Counted from the first letter of the stretch, positions 8,842 to 17,093 are shown. The stretch is 64,000 nucleotides of DNA from an uncultured Pelagibacteraceae bacterium (GCA_902570125.1 CACFXK010000004.1:38192-102191), one strand, 5' to 3'. The notes: generated by a model not told the origin, from the letters alone. Numbers and translations: made by a program.

Positions 8842-8920
8842 ACACTCTCCTTGTTTGTTTTTCCAAAACTCGCTTTTAACCGATGCGATATCGGCCTCTT
8901 TTTCACCATGAGATATGGTA
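8842..8920 (-). ncRNA. 5' leader with tandem hairpins upstream of the small basic protein
   Basis: Read on the minus strand, hairpin 1 is ACCAT-ATCTC-ATGGT (8905-8919) and hairpin 2 CCGAT-ATCGC-ATCGG (8880-8894), separated by 10 bases. They share 5-bp stems and 5-base loops, with compensatory differences at stem pairs 1 and 3. Hairpin 3, TTAAAA-GCGAG-TTTTGG (8863-8879), includes two G-T wobbles. Loop 2 TCGC is complementary to loop 3 GCGA, and loop 1 TCTC to GAGA of the ribosome-binding site. This looks like a cis-regulatory leader; no known riboswitch class was recognised. Confidence 0.5.
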
Positions 8921-8927
8921 TTAATAA

Positions 8928-8954
8928 ATTATCTTTTACAAATAATATTTTCAA
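8928..8954 (-). promoter_or_regulatory. candidate sigma-70 promoter for the small minus-strand unit
   Basis: On the minus strand TTGAAA (8949-8954, five of six matches to the -35 box) is followed after 15 bases by GATAAT (8928-8933, five of six matches to the -10 box). The spacer is short, but transcription would begin around 8920, exactly where hairpin 1 starts. In an AT-rich genome such boxes occur by chance, so the placement is the main support. Confidence 0.4.
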
Positions 8955-9004
8955 TTAGATAACTTATTATTATGACCAAACTGGGTTTTAAAATTGTTTA
9001 TTAC

Positions 9005-10156
9005 TTAGAGAATAACTAAGTCTGTCTTTTGATTGCCTATTCTTTCATTTCCTTTTTCAGTAACAATGTAAGTCTCACCTAGATTCATAGCTAACTCATT
9101 TTTACTATCCATTAGAATCATGTGCATAAAGAAAACATTTCCTGGTTGGATTACATAAGGATTGCCTGTGTAAAGCATTGGCCAATCCATCCAATTAGGG
9201 GAAAATGTTGCACCTAATGAATATCCACATGCATTCATCCGACAATCTTTATAACCTAAATTATCAAATATTTTTGCATGCATATCAAAAACCTCTCCAA
9301 TTTTATTACCAGGTTTTAATGTATTTTCACAATTTTTTAGTGCTTCTTCACAAGCCTCATGCATTTCATAATGTTTGGGATTTGCTTTTCCAATCGGTAT
9401 AGTTCTGAACATTGCAGAATGATAATGTCTATACGTACCTGCCCATTCAATAGTTAGTTGATCTACATCATTAAGTATTTGTTTTTCTGATTGATATCTA
9501 CATAGTAGTGCGTTTTTACCAGAACCTATTATAAATTCATTTGCAGGATAGTCCCCACCTCCTTCAAAAATTACTCTATTCATTTCAGCAAGAATTTTAC
9601 TTTCACTCACTCCCTTTTTAGCAAATTTCCAAACTTCATCTAAAGCTTTGTCGGCTAGGGTTGCTGCTTTCTTAACATAAACTATTTCTTCAGGAGATTT
9701 AATTACTCTGAGTTTTGTTATTAATTCAGATTTATCATCTAAAGAGCAAAAATTTTTTAATGATTTATTTAAATTAATTGCATTACGTCCAGTAAGTCCA
9801 TAAGCTTCATACTCAATACCGATCTTTTTATCTTTTAAGTTGAGTTCGTTTAAGATTTGCTTTAGATCCTCTGTGGGATTAGAATCATCTTTATCAACCC
9901 AAATTTTTATATTTTCTATATTTGAAGTATTTTGTGCTTGTCTTAAATCAGGAGCTCGAGTTAATAATATTAAATTGCCTTTTTGGTCTAATATTAAGGA
10001 CTGAAAAAAAACATAACCAAATGTATCGTAACCAGTCAGCCAATACATAGACTCTTGTCTAAACATGACCAAGGCATCTATTTTTTCCTCTTTTAATTTA
10101 GTAATAACTTTATTTTTTCTATTTTTGAATTCTTCTGAGGAAAAATGAAGACCCAT
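9005..10156 (-). CDS. M24-family creatinase/ectoine-hydrolase-like enzyme without metal ligands
   Basis: A 383-residue pita-bread protein with an N-terminal creatinase domain (ALVMFRQESMYWLTGYDTFGY) and a C-terminal M24 domain. The five metal ligands of aminopeptidase P are mostly replaced: IEWAG instead of the DxG ligand, YHSAMFRT with Ala for Asp, CGYSLG with Tyr for His. That puts it with the metal-free amidinohydrolase-like branch (creatinase, DoeA/EutD) rather than true Xaa-Pro peptidases. NWMDWPM and the C-terminal LGETYIVTEKG also look DoeA-like. Likely action: C-N bond hydrolysis of a small organic nitrogen compound. It is the last gene of a six-gene minus-strand operon and overlaps its upstream neighbour by one base (TAATG). 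Confidence 0.82.
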   Translation of the reverse strand: MGLHFSSEEFKNRKNKVITKLKEEKIDALVMFRQESMYWLTGYDTFGYVFFQSLILDQKGNLILLTRAPDLRQAQNTSNIENIKIWVDKDDSNPTEDLKQILNELNLKDKKIGIEYEAYGLTGRNAINLNKSLKNFCSLDDKSELITKLRVIKSPEEIVYVKKAATLADKALDEVWKFAKKGVSESKILAEMNRVIFEGGGDYPANEFIIGSGKNALLCRYQSEKQILNDVDQLTIEWAGTYRHYHSAMFRTIPIGKANPKHYEMHEACEEALKNCENTLKPGNKIGEVFDMHAKIFDNLGYKDCRMNACGYSLGATFSPNWMDWPMLYTGNPYVIQPGNVFFMHMILMDSKNELAMNLGETYIVTEKGNERIGNQKTDLVIL

Positions 10157-10926
10157 TAATTGATAGTGGTTCTAACTGATCCGATTTTATCAACTTTGCC
10201 TATATATTCGCCCTTATTTTTTATTGGAACAACTCCTACCGTTGAGCCTGTGAACACGTAGAAATCTTTCTCTAATTTTACTTTTTCTTTCCTAATTTTA
10301 TTTAAGACAAATTTTAGAGAATTAAGAGGGTTTATATAAACAGTATTTGTATTACCTTTGATATTTAAACCCTTATTATTTTTTAAATTTGTTTTTAAAT
10401 TATTTAAATTTAATTTTTTAAACTTCTTTTTTGGTCCCGTAATAAATTTAATATTTACTCCAAAATCACTACATAAATCACCTAAAAACTTAATACCTTT
10501 TTTTTTCTGTCTAAAACCTACTACCTCAATACAAGGACCCATATGGGTTATAAATTTTGTGACATTTTTTGGATTTAGCCTACCTTTGAAACCAAAAAAG
10601 GATTTTTTAATTATGTAATAAACTTCTACTTCAATACCTAGAGCATATTTATTTACCTTAACTTTACCTCCTGATTTAATAAGGTTTTTTTGAAATACTG
10701 TTGAATGGAAAGGTTCTTTTTCTTTTAACTTTTTTAAGAGAGCAAAAATAGTTCCACCTGCTTTAAATCCTATTTTGCTATCATTAATTTTACTTTCACA
10801 TAACATTCTTAATTTATGTGCAAGTTTAATATTTTTGCAAAACTTCTCTGGTATTGGATTGATTAATTTATTTTTGTTGTAGGCATTAACTAGTCTTTTT
10901 GAAACTGATTGGATATCATTTTTCAT
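10156..10926 (-). CDS. MhpD-like 2-keto-4-pentenoate hydratase family protein
   Basis: A 256-residue protein of the fumarylacetoacetase/MhpD fold. The family pattern is seen as IGFKAGG (N-terminal loop), ALGIEVEVYYII with the metal-binding acidic pair, MGPCIEVVGFR, and the C-terminal FTGSTVGVVPIKNKGEYIG. Hydratases and decarboxylases of this family act on 2-oxo acids from ring or side-chain breakdown. The protein is very lysine-rich, matching local composition. It lies between the M23 peptidase and the M24 protein in a single transcript; the substrate is not deducible. Confidence 0.83.
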   Translation of the reverse strand: MKNDIQSVSKRLVNAYNKNKLINPIPEKFCKNIKLAHKLRMLCESKINDSKIGFKAGGTIFALLKKLKEKEPFHSTVFQKNLIKSGGKVKVNKYALGIEVEVYYIIKKSFFGFKGRLNPKNVTKFITHMGPCIEVVGFRQKKKGIKFLGDLCSDFGVNIKFITGPKKKFKKLNLNNLKTNLKNNKGLNIKGNTNTVYINPLNSLKFVLNKIRKEKVKLEKDFYVFTGSTVGVVPIKNKGEYIGKVDKIGSVRTTIN

Positions 10927-10935
10927 AGTAATAGA

Positions 10936-11724
10936 TTATTGAATAACTGTCATTGGATCAAGTCTAGTTTGAAACCAATTAACTCTAAAGTCTAGATGAG
11001 GACCTGTTGATCTGCCAGTAGAACCTACTGTACCTATTATATCACCTTGTTTTATTAAGTCTCCAACGTCAACCATTACATTTTCTAAGTGTGAATAGAT
11101 TGTTGATATGCCATGACCGTGATCCATTATGATTGTTCCACCAGTATAATAAAGATCATTTTCAGCCATTGTAACAACTCCAGTTCCAGATGACTTTATT
11201 GGCGTTCCTTTTTTTGCAGCAATATCTATTCCATAGTGAGGCCATCTTGGTTTACCATTTAGAATTCTTTGACTTCCATAAACTCCACTAATTATTCCTT
11301 TAACAGGCATAATGAATTTATTGCTAAAATAATTTAAATCTGAATTTATGGCTCTTGCTTCACCTATTTTTCCATTCTCTTTTTTTATTCTTTTGTATAC
11401 AGACTCTGGAGGTGTTACTTTATTTTCAGGTAATCCATCTATTCTTTGAATATTGTATTTTCTTTTAAATACACGTTTAGTGATTTTTTTAGTTTTACCA
11501 TTCGAAATTTTTGTAATTAATATATCGTATTTTCTATCTCTATCTATACCAAATACAAAGAAACCATTTTTGGATACTTTTATTTTTTTTTTATCAATTA
11601 TAATTTTTGAACTTGGATCAGTTTTACCTAAAATATAATGTCCTTGAATAAACTTACCAGTAAATTCAATCGCCAGAATGTTTGTTGGAAATAAAATTGC
11701 TATGATAAGCAATATTTTTTTCAT
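10936..11724 (-). CDS. exported M23 (LytM-type) peptidoglycan endopeptidase
   Basis: A 262-residue protein with signal peptide (MKKILLIIAILFPTNILA) and a C-terminal LytM/M23 domain. Zinc ligands His163 and Asp167 (HYGIDIAA), the catalytic YSHL His212 and ligand His243 (GPHLDFR) are all present, so it should be an active endopeptidase that cuts peptide crosslinks in the periplasm. The ORF track begins it 26 codons upstream at 11802 inside the SDR gene; the ATG at 11722-11724 gives a proper signal peptide and overlaps the SDR stop (TAATG), so I use it. Confidence 0.92.
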   Translation of the reverse strand: MKKILLIIAILFPTNILAIEFTGKFIQGHYILGKTDPSSKIIIDKKKIKVSKNGFFVFGIDRDRKYDILITKISNGKTKKITKRVFKRKYNIQRIDGLPENKVTPPESVYKRIKKENGKIGEARAINSDLNYFSNKFIMPVKGIISGVYGSQRILNGKPRWPHYGIDIAAKKGTPIKSSGTGVVTMAENDLYYTGGTIIMDHGHGISTIYSHLENVMVDVGDLIKQGDIIGTVGSTGRSTGPHLDFRVNWFQTRLDPMTVIQ

Positions 11725-12482
11725 TATTTTGCGGTCCACCCACCGTCTATTTTTATAGATGTTCCTGTTATCATTGCTGCAGCATCTGAAGCTAAAAAAC
11801 AAACTGCAGTTGCAACGTCACTCTCTTTTGCGGCTTTACCCATAGGAATATTTCCTAGTGCTAATTTTTTAAAATTTTTGTTTTTAAAAAATTGTTTCAC
11901 CATTGGTGTTTCAACAAAGGTTGGCGCTACGGTATTTACTCTTATATTTTTTGTGGCGAGCTCTACACCCATACCTTTAGTCAGTCCTTCAATACCAAAT
12001 TTAGTCATATTATAAACGTTTCTACCAGACATACCTACATGACCAAGTTGCGATGACATGTTAATAATGGATCCACCTCTTTTCTTATTTTTTATCATCT
12101 TTTTTACAACTATTTGAGCAACATTAAATGCAGCTCTTAAATTTAAATCTATCAAATAATTTAAGCTTTCTTGTTTTACTTTATCAAACGGTTCTGGAAT
12201 ATTAGTCCCAGCATTGTTTACTAAAATATCTATTATTTTTATTTTTTTTAATTTTTTACTTAAATCTTTGTAATCCATTACATCACAGTTTATTTTTATC
12301 AATTTACTTTTCACTTTTTTTATATCTTTTTCTAGTTTATCTAAATCCGAGGAAGTTCTGCTTAGTCCTATTATTGTTGCACCAGCCTCAGCCATTGCAA
12401 TAGAACAAGCTCTTCCTAAGCCTTTACCAGCCCCTGTTACAAGAGCATACTTATTTTTAAGATTAATTTTTTTTAAATACAT
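11724..12482 (-). CDS. short-chain dehydrogenase/reductase
   Basis: A 252-residue classical SDR. Cofactor loop TGAGKGLG (16-23), NNAG (89-92), the catalytic Ser near 143-144, Tyr157 and Lys161 (YNMTK) and the C-terminal ITGTSIKIDGGW are all in place. Sequence character is closest to gluconate 5-dehydrogenase or 3-oxoacyl-ACP-reductase-like SDRs; the substrate is unknown. It is the third gene of the minus-strand operon, immediately after terC and overlapping the M23 gene by one base. Confidence 0.92.
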   Translation of the reverse strand: MYLKKINLKNKYALVTGAGKGLGRACSIAMAEAGATIIGLSRTSSDLDKLEKDIKKVKSKLIKINCDVMDYKDLSKKLKKIKIIDILVNNAGTNIPEPFDKVKQESLNYLIDLNLRAAFNVAQIVVKKMIKNKKRGGSIINMSSQLGHVGMSGRNVYNMTKFGIEGLTKGMGVELATKNIRVNTVAPTFVETPMVKQFFKNKNFKKLALGNIPMGKAAKESDVATAVCFLASDAAAMITGTSIKIDGGWTAK

Positions 12483-13058
12483 TTAAATAAAAAGTTTTAA
12501 ATCTGTGTAAATTAGTTCAACTGCCACAAACAATATAGCAAATAAACCAACCCATGCTATCCATTTATAATCTTTTATCCATTTGGAAATTAATGTTGCA
12601 GCTGTAGCCATCAAAATAATAGATAAAACAAGACCAAATATTAATAGATAATAATGATCTTTGGCAGCACCAGCAACACCGAGCACATTGTCTAAACTCA
12701 TCGTAAAGTCAGCTAGCAAAACGGTCCAAATTGCTTTCAACATTGATGAGTTATCAACTTTAATATTTTCCTCACTACCACCTGAATTTTTAATTACATC
12801 GACATAAAGTTTATAAACTATGTAAAGAAGCAACAGACCACCTATAAGTCTTAAACCTGTGATTTGTAAAAGATAAGCGGTTAAAAGTGTTAATAAAATT
12901 CTTAGTATTACTGCTCCACCAATGCCCCAAAAAATAATTTTTTTTCTTTGTTCTGGTGGAAACTTAGAGGCAACCATTCCAATGATAATGGCATTATCTC
13001 CAGCTAAAATTAAATCTATAAATATTATTTGAAAAAAAATTGTTATTTCTTCGGTCAT
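12483..13058 (-). CDS. TerC/Alx-family integral membrane protein (YjbE-like)
   Basis: A 191-residue polytopic protein with about six membrane segments. The two TerC signature motifs are visible: DLILAGDNAIIIG near residue 15 and LLADFTMSLDNVLGVAG near 115, both with membrane-embedded Asp/Asn thought to bind metal. Members are linked to manganese export and to metalation of exported enzymes. Its ATG overlaps the stop of the GMC oxidoreductase gene by 4 bases (ATGA), so it is translationally coupled to it. Confidence 0.92.
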   Translation of the reverse strand: MTEEITIFFQIIFIDLILAGDNAIIIGMVASKFPPEQRKKIIFWGIGGAVILRILLTLLTAYLLQITGLRLIGGLLLLYIVYKLYVDVIKNSGGSEENIKVDNSSMLKAIWTVLLADFTMSLDNVLGVAGAAKDHYYLLIFGLVLSIILMATAATLISKWIKDYKWIAWVGLFAILFVAVELIYTDLKLFI

Positions 13059-14656
13059 CTAGCATCTTCTATTATCATATCTGCTGCTTTTTCAGCAATC
13101 ATAATAGTAGGTGCATTGGTATTTCCTGAGGTTATTGATGGCATGACAGATGCATCAACAATTCTTAAATTTTCTAAGCCATGAGCGACTAATCGGTCAG
13201 ATACAACTGCATTTTCGTCAGTCCCCATTCTACATGTGCTCACAGGATGAAAAATAGTACTACAAAATTTTCCAGCCTCTTTAGCCAATTCCTCATTATC
13301 CGTAATATGAATTCCAGGCCTATATTCTTCAGGCTCATACTCTTTATAAGCTTTTGAATTCATAACAATATTTCTTGTGATTTTTAATGCTTTACCTGCA
13401 ATTTCTCTGTCTTCGTCTGTAGATAAGTAATTCATCTTAATTTCTGGAGATACTCTTGTATCGGATGATTTTAATTTAATAGAACCTCTGCTGGTTGGTC
13501 TTACATTTGTGATGCTAGGAGTAAATGCTGTAAATTTATGAAGGGAGCCTTTGCCTAAGACATCTGTGCTAGCTGGAGATACATGGAATTGCAAATTAGG
13601 AGTTGCTAAATGATCATCACTTTTTACAAAGCCACATAAATAACTAGCCCCGACCGTTAGTGGTCCTTTTCTAAATAAGAAATATTTTAGTCCAGTCATA
13701 AGCTTTTTAGTCATACTATAATAGATATCATTTAAGCTTTCTAAATTTTTAACTTTATAAACTGGTCTTAACATTAAATGATCTGTTAAATTCATACCTA
13801 CTCCAGGATGATCTTTAACTACATTTACATTATTTTTTTTTAAAAGTTCACCTGGACCAATACCTGAAGCTTGAAGAATATGAGGTGAGCCTATCGTCCC
13901 AGAACTTAAAATTACCTCTTTATTTGCTTTAACAGTAATTACATTCTCACCAATCCAATAATTCACTTTGTCTGCTTTTTTATTATCAAACTCAATGTTC
14001 TTAACATGAGCATTCGTAACAACTTTTAAATTTTTTCTTTTTTTAACTGGATTGAGATACCCTACGGCAGTACTACATCTTAGACCATTTCTTACGGTAA
14101 AAGGAAAATAACCCATTCCTTCATTGTCACCATTATTAAAATCATCAGTTCTTTTGTGACCAAATTCTTCTGCTGCATCCATAAATAGATCGCACACTTT
14201 AAAGGTTCCTCTTATTTGCTGAACTGCCAAAGGACCACCAGATCCATGAAATTCATTTTCACCAAATTGAAAATCTTCAGATTTTTTAAAATAGGGAAGC
14301 ACATCTTCCCATGACCAACCAACGTTACCAAGCTGTCTCCAATAATCAAAATCGTTCGATTGACCTCTAATATAAAGCATTCCATTTATTGAGGAACTTC
14401 CACCTAAAGTTTTACCTCTTGGGTAAACCATTTCTCTATTATCACAAAACTCTTCTTTTTCCGTCTGAAAACACCAATCCGTTTTTGGGTTCAACATTGT
14501 TTTAAAATATCCACCTGGAATATGGATCCAAGGGTTTGTGTCTCTACTTCCAGCCTCGATCAATAAAACTTTATGATTTGGATTAGCGCTTAATCTATTT
14601 GCTAGTACACATCCAGCAGATCCAGCACCTAAAATAACATAATCAAAGTTTTCCAT
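13055..14656 (-). CDS. GMC-family FAD oxidoreductase (choline dehydrogenase-like)
   Basis: A 533-residue glucose-methanol-choline oxidoreductase. The FAD-binding DYVILGAGSAGCVLANRLS is at the N-terminus, GMC signature PRGKTLGGSSSINGMLYIRG near residue 75-95, and the catalytic His in FHPVSTCRMG with the partner Asn in SGNTNAPT near the C-terminus. It is BetA/AlkJ-like, oxidising a primary alcohol to an aldehyde, substrate uncertain. The ORF track adds 33 residues (start 14755) that are not FAD-domain-like and run across the divergent promoter region; the ATG at 14654-14656 (MENFDYVILG) is preferred. First gene of the operon. Confidence 0.93.
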   Translation of the reverse strand: MENFDYVILGAGSAGCVLANRLSANPNHKVLLIEAGSRDTNPWIHIPGGYFKTMLNPKTDWCFQTEKEEFCDNREMVYPRGKTLGGSSSINGMLYIRGQSNDFDYWRQLGNVGWSWEDVLPYFKKSEDFQFGENEFHGSGGPLAVQQIRGTFKVCDLFMDAAEEFGHKRTDDFNNGDNEGMGYFPFTVRNGLRCSTAVGYLNPVKKRKNLKVVTNAHVKNIEFDNKKADKVNYWIGENVITVKANKEVILSSGTIGSPHILQASGIGPGELLKKNNVNVVKDHPGVGMNLTDHLMLRPVYKVKNLESLNDIYYSMTKKLMTGLKYFLFRKGPLTVGASYLCGFVKSDDHLATPNLQFHVSPASTDVLGKGSLHKFTAFTPSITNVRPTSRGSIKLKSSDTRVSPEIKMNYLSTDEDREIAGKALKITRNIVMNSKAYKEYEPEEYRPGIHITDNEELAKEAGKFCSTIFHPVSTCRMGTDENAVVSDRLVAHGLENLRIVDASVMPSITSGNTNAPTIMIAEKAADMIIEDAR

Positions 14657-14736
14657 AATATTTTTATAATTAAATTTTTTTAAAAATCTTTTAACATATA
14701 CTTTATAAATTAAATAATAACATTGAGTAGTTATAT

Positions 14737-16332
14737 ATGAAATATTTAGACGCATTAATTATAGGTGCTGGATTTTCAGGACTATATCAACTTCATTGTT
14801 TGAGAGATAAATTAAAATTAAACACATTGGTCCTAGAAGAAGGAGATGATCTAGGAGGTACATGGTACTGGAATAGATACCCAGGGGCGAGATGTGACTC
14901 AGAGAGTTTTACCTATGGTTTTACTTTTTCAAAAAAAATTTTTAAAAACTGGACTTGGAAAGAAAGATATCCTAAACAAAAAGTAATTTTAAAATATCTC
15001 AAATATTTTTCGAAAGAATATAATCTTAAAAAAAACATAGTTTTTAAACAAAAGGTAATATCTACACAATATTTTGAAAAAGAAAACTTATGGAAAGTAA
15101 AAACGAACAATAAGAAAATTTATTTTGCAAAATATTTAATTTGTGCAGTTGGGTCCCTTTCCTCAATTAATTTACCTGCAATAAAAGGAATAAACCAATT
15201 TAAAGGTCAACTACACCACAGTGGTAGATGGCCCAAAAAAAATATTAATTTTAAAAATAAAATTGTTGGACAGGTAGGAACAGGTTCTACTGGGATACAG
15301 ATCGCACCTGAAATTGCCAAAAAAGCAAAAAAATTAGTTTTATTCCAAAGATCTCCGAATTTTAGTATTCCAGCAAGAAATAGAAAATTATCAAATACAA
15401 ACATTAAAAACTATAAAAAAAATTTTAATAAATTAAGAAGTTTTTTAAAAAGAACACCAGGTGGCCATCCTTTTGAATTTCCAAAAAAATCTGCATTTGA
15501 TTTTAACGAAGCTAGAAGAAATCAGATGTATGAAAAATCTTGGCATTATGGAACTTTATCCTTTAGAGCAACTTTTAATGACATAGTAAAAACCATCAAA
15601 GCAAATAAAACAGCAGTTAAATTTATTGAAAATAAAATATACTCAACAGTTAAAAATAAAGAGTATGCAAAGATCCTTACTAATTTTGACCACCCATTTA
15701 CTGCTAAAAGACCAACCTTAAATACAAATTATTATGAGATGTTTAATAAAAAAAATGTGGAATTAGTTGATTTAAAAGAAAACCCAATAATAAAAATTAC
15801 CAAAAGAGGAATAAAGACAAAAAAAAATGAATACACACTAGATAAAATTATATTTGCAACAGGATTTGATGCTCTGACAGGTTCAATTGAAAAATTAAAT
15901 ATAACTGGGAAAAAGGGAATTAAATTGACTAAATATTGGAAAAGTGGACCTAAAAGTTTTTTAGGACTTCTTGTTCCTAACTTTCCAAATATGTTTATAG
16001 TTAGTGGTCCAGGAAGTCCCTCAGTATTAACAAATGTACCGGTACAAATAGAACAGCATGTTGAATGGATTACTAAATGTATTAAGTTTTTGGAAAATAA
16101 TAAAAGACAAAGTATAGAAAGTACAAATGAAGCAGCAAAAAAATGGCAAAAAGAAATTACGAGCTCAGTTAAAAAAACATTATTTATGAAAGCAAAAAGC
16201 TCGTGGTATAAAGGCGACAATATACCTGGCAAGTCGAAGTCTTTTTTACCTTATCCTGGTGGAATGCCAAAATATAGAAAAGCTTGTTTAAAAGTTGAGA
16301 AGACTAATTATAAAGAATTAAAAATAATCTAA
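14737..16332 (+). CDS. Baeyer-Villiger-type flavin monooxygenase
   Basis: A 531-residue class B flavoprotein monooxygenase. FAD loop IIGAGFSGLYQL (8-19), then GGTWYWNRYPGARCD, the Baeyer-Villiger fingerprint FKGQLHHSGRWP (155-166, exact FxGxxxHxxxWP), the NADPH loop GTGSTGIQ and IIFATGFDALTG. It resembles cyclohexanone and phenylacetone monooxygenases, which insert an oxygen next to a ketone using NADPH and O2. The substrate is unknown. It is divergent from the GMC oxidoreductase with 80 bases between, so an alcohol to carbonyl to ester route is conceivable but unproven. Confidence 0.92.
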   Translation: MKYLDALIIGAGFSGLYQLHCLRDKLKLNTLVLEEGDDLGGTWYWNRYPGARCDSESFTYGFTFSKKIFKNWTWKERYPKQKVILKYLKYFSKEYNLKKNIVFKQKVISTQYFEKENLWKVKTNNKKIYFAKYLICAVGSLSSINLPAIKGINQFKGQLHHSGRWPKKNINFKNKIVGQVGTGSTGIQIAPEIAKKAKKLVLFQRSPNFSIPARNRKLSNTNIKNYKKNFNKLRSFLKRTPGGHPFEFPKKSAFDFNEARRNQMYEKSWHYGTLSFRATFNDIVKTIKANKTAVKFIENKIYSTVKNKEYAKILTNFDHPFTAKRPTLNTNYYEMFNKKNVELVDLKENPIIKITKRGIKTKKNEYTLDKIIFATGFDALTGSIEKLNITGKKGIKLTKYWKSGPKSFLGLLVPNFPNMFIVSGPGSPSVLTNVPVQIEQHVEWITKCIKFLENNKRQSIESTNEAAKKWQKEITSSVKKTLFMKAKSSWYKGDNIPGKSKSFLPYPGGMPKYRKACLKVEKTNYKELKII

Positions 16333-17076
16333 ATGAATAAAATTAAATTTCTAATAATATATTTTTTTTTAATTTGTAATGTTTTTGCCGCAGAAATAAA
16401 AATTATTCTTGATAAGCCAGGCGAAGGAAAAAAAATTATTAATCACTCATGGGTTCAAATTGAATACACAGGTTCTTTTGTTGATGGAAAAGTTTTCGAT
16501 ACCAACGTTGGAAAAGATAGACCTTTAGTTGTTCAAATAGGTATGAAAGAAGTTATACCTGGATTTGAAATGGGTATTGTTGGAGCCAATAAAGGAACTG
16601 TCAGAAAAATTAAAATACCTGCTGAACTAGCATATGGAGCAACAGGTGCTGGAAATATAATACCGCCAAACTCCGATCTTATTTTTGAGTTCAAGATTAT
16701 TGATGTTCTAGATCCAAATTATAATTTAATAACATCTGATGAATTAAACAATTTATTGAAAAAAAATGCAGTAGTTTTAGATATTAGAACAGAAGACCAA
16801 TGGATTAAAACTGGTGTAATTAAAGAGTCGTTTCAAGAAACAGCTTTTGATAAAAATGGAAAATTTAATGTTTACCTTATGGATAGAGTAAGAGCTTTAG
16901 CTGGAGCAGAGTCTCAAAATATTGAAATTATTTTTGTTAGTCATGATGGTGAAACAGCATCAATTTTAGGCAATGCTTTTGCAGAAGATCTTGGTTTTAA
17001 AAATGTTTATGTTCTTGATGGAGGAATTAAAGCTTGGATTAGTGAGAAAAAAGCATTAGTTTCCTTCTTAAAATAA
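16333..17076 (+). CDS. exported FKBP-type isomerase fused to a rhodanese-like domain
   Basis: A 247-residue fusion: signal peptide (1-20), FKBP peptidyl-prolyl isomerase domain (38-125, VQIEYTGSFVDGKVFD, VIPGFEMGI, IPPNSDLIFEFKIIDV), then a rhodanese-like domain (133-243, VVLDIRTEDQW and VYVLDGGIKAW). The rhodanese active loop reads VSHDGETA, with Ser203 where the persulfide-forming Cys should be, so sulfurtransferase activity is not expected. The FKBP part is about family length and probably folds proteins in the periplasm; the second domain may act as a binding module. It abuts the monooxygenase stop codon. Confidence 0.9.
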   Translation: MNKIKFLIIYFFLICNVFAAEIKIILDKPGEGKKIINHSWVQIEYTGSFVDGKVFDTNVGKDRPLVVQIGMKEVIPGFEMGIVGANKGTVRKIKIPAELAYGATGAGNIIPPNSDLIFEFKIIDVLDPNYNLITSDELNNLLKKNAVVLDIRTEDQWIKTGVIKESFQETAFDKNGKFNVYLMDRVRALAGAESQNIEIIFVSHDGETASILGNAFAEDLGFKNVYVLDGGIKAWISEKKALVSFLK

Positions 17077-17093
17077 CGTCAATCATTTGGGAA

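Noticed and set aside
11725-11802. Upstream start for the M23 peptidase
   Set aside because: The added 26 residues lie in the SDR gene and precede a complete signal peptide; the ATG at 11724 overlaps the SDR stop in TAATG.
14657-14755. 33-residue extension of the GMC oxidoreductase
   Set aside because: It crosses the divergent promoter region and into the monooxygenase gene, and the FAD motif starts properly from 14656.
15732-16232. 166-residue minus-strand ORF under the monooxygenase
   Set aside because: It is an antisense shadow of a gene with a clear family signature, and has no ribosome-binding site or recognisable domain.
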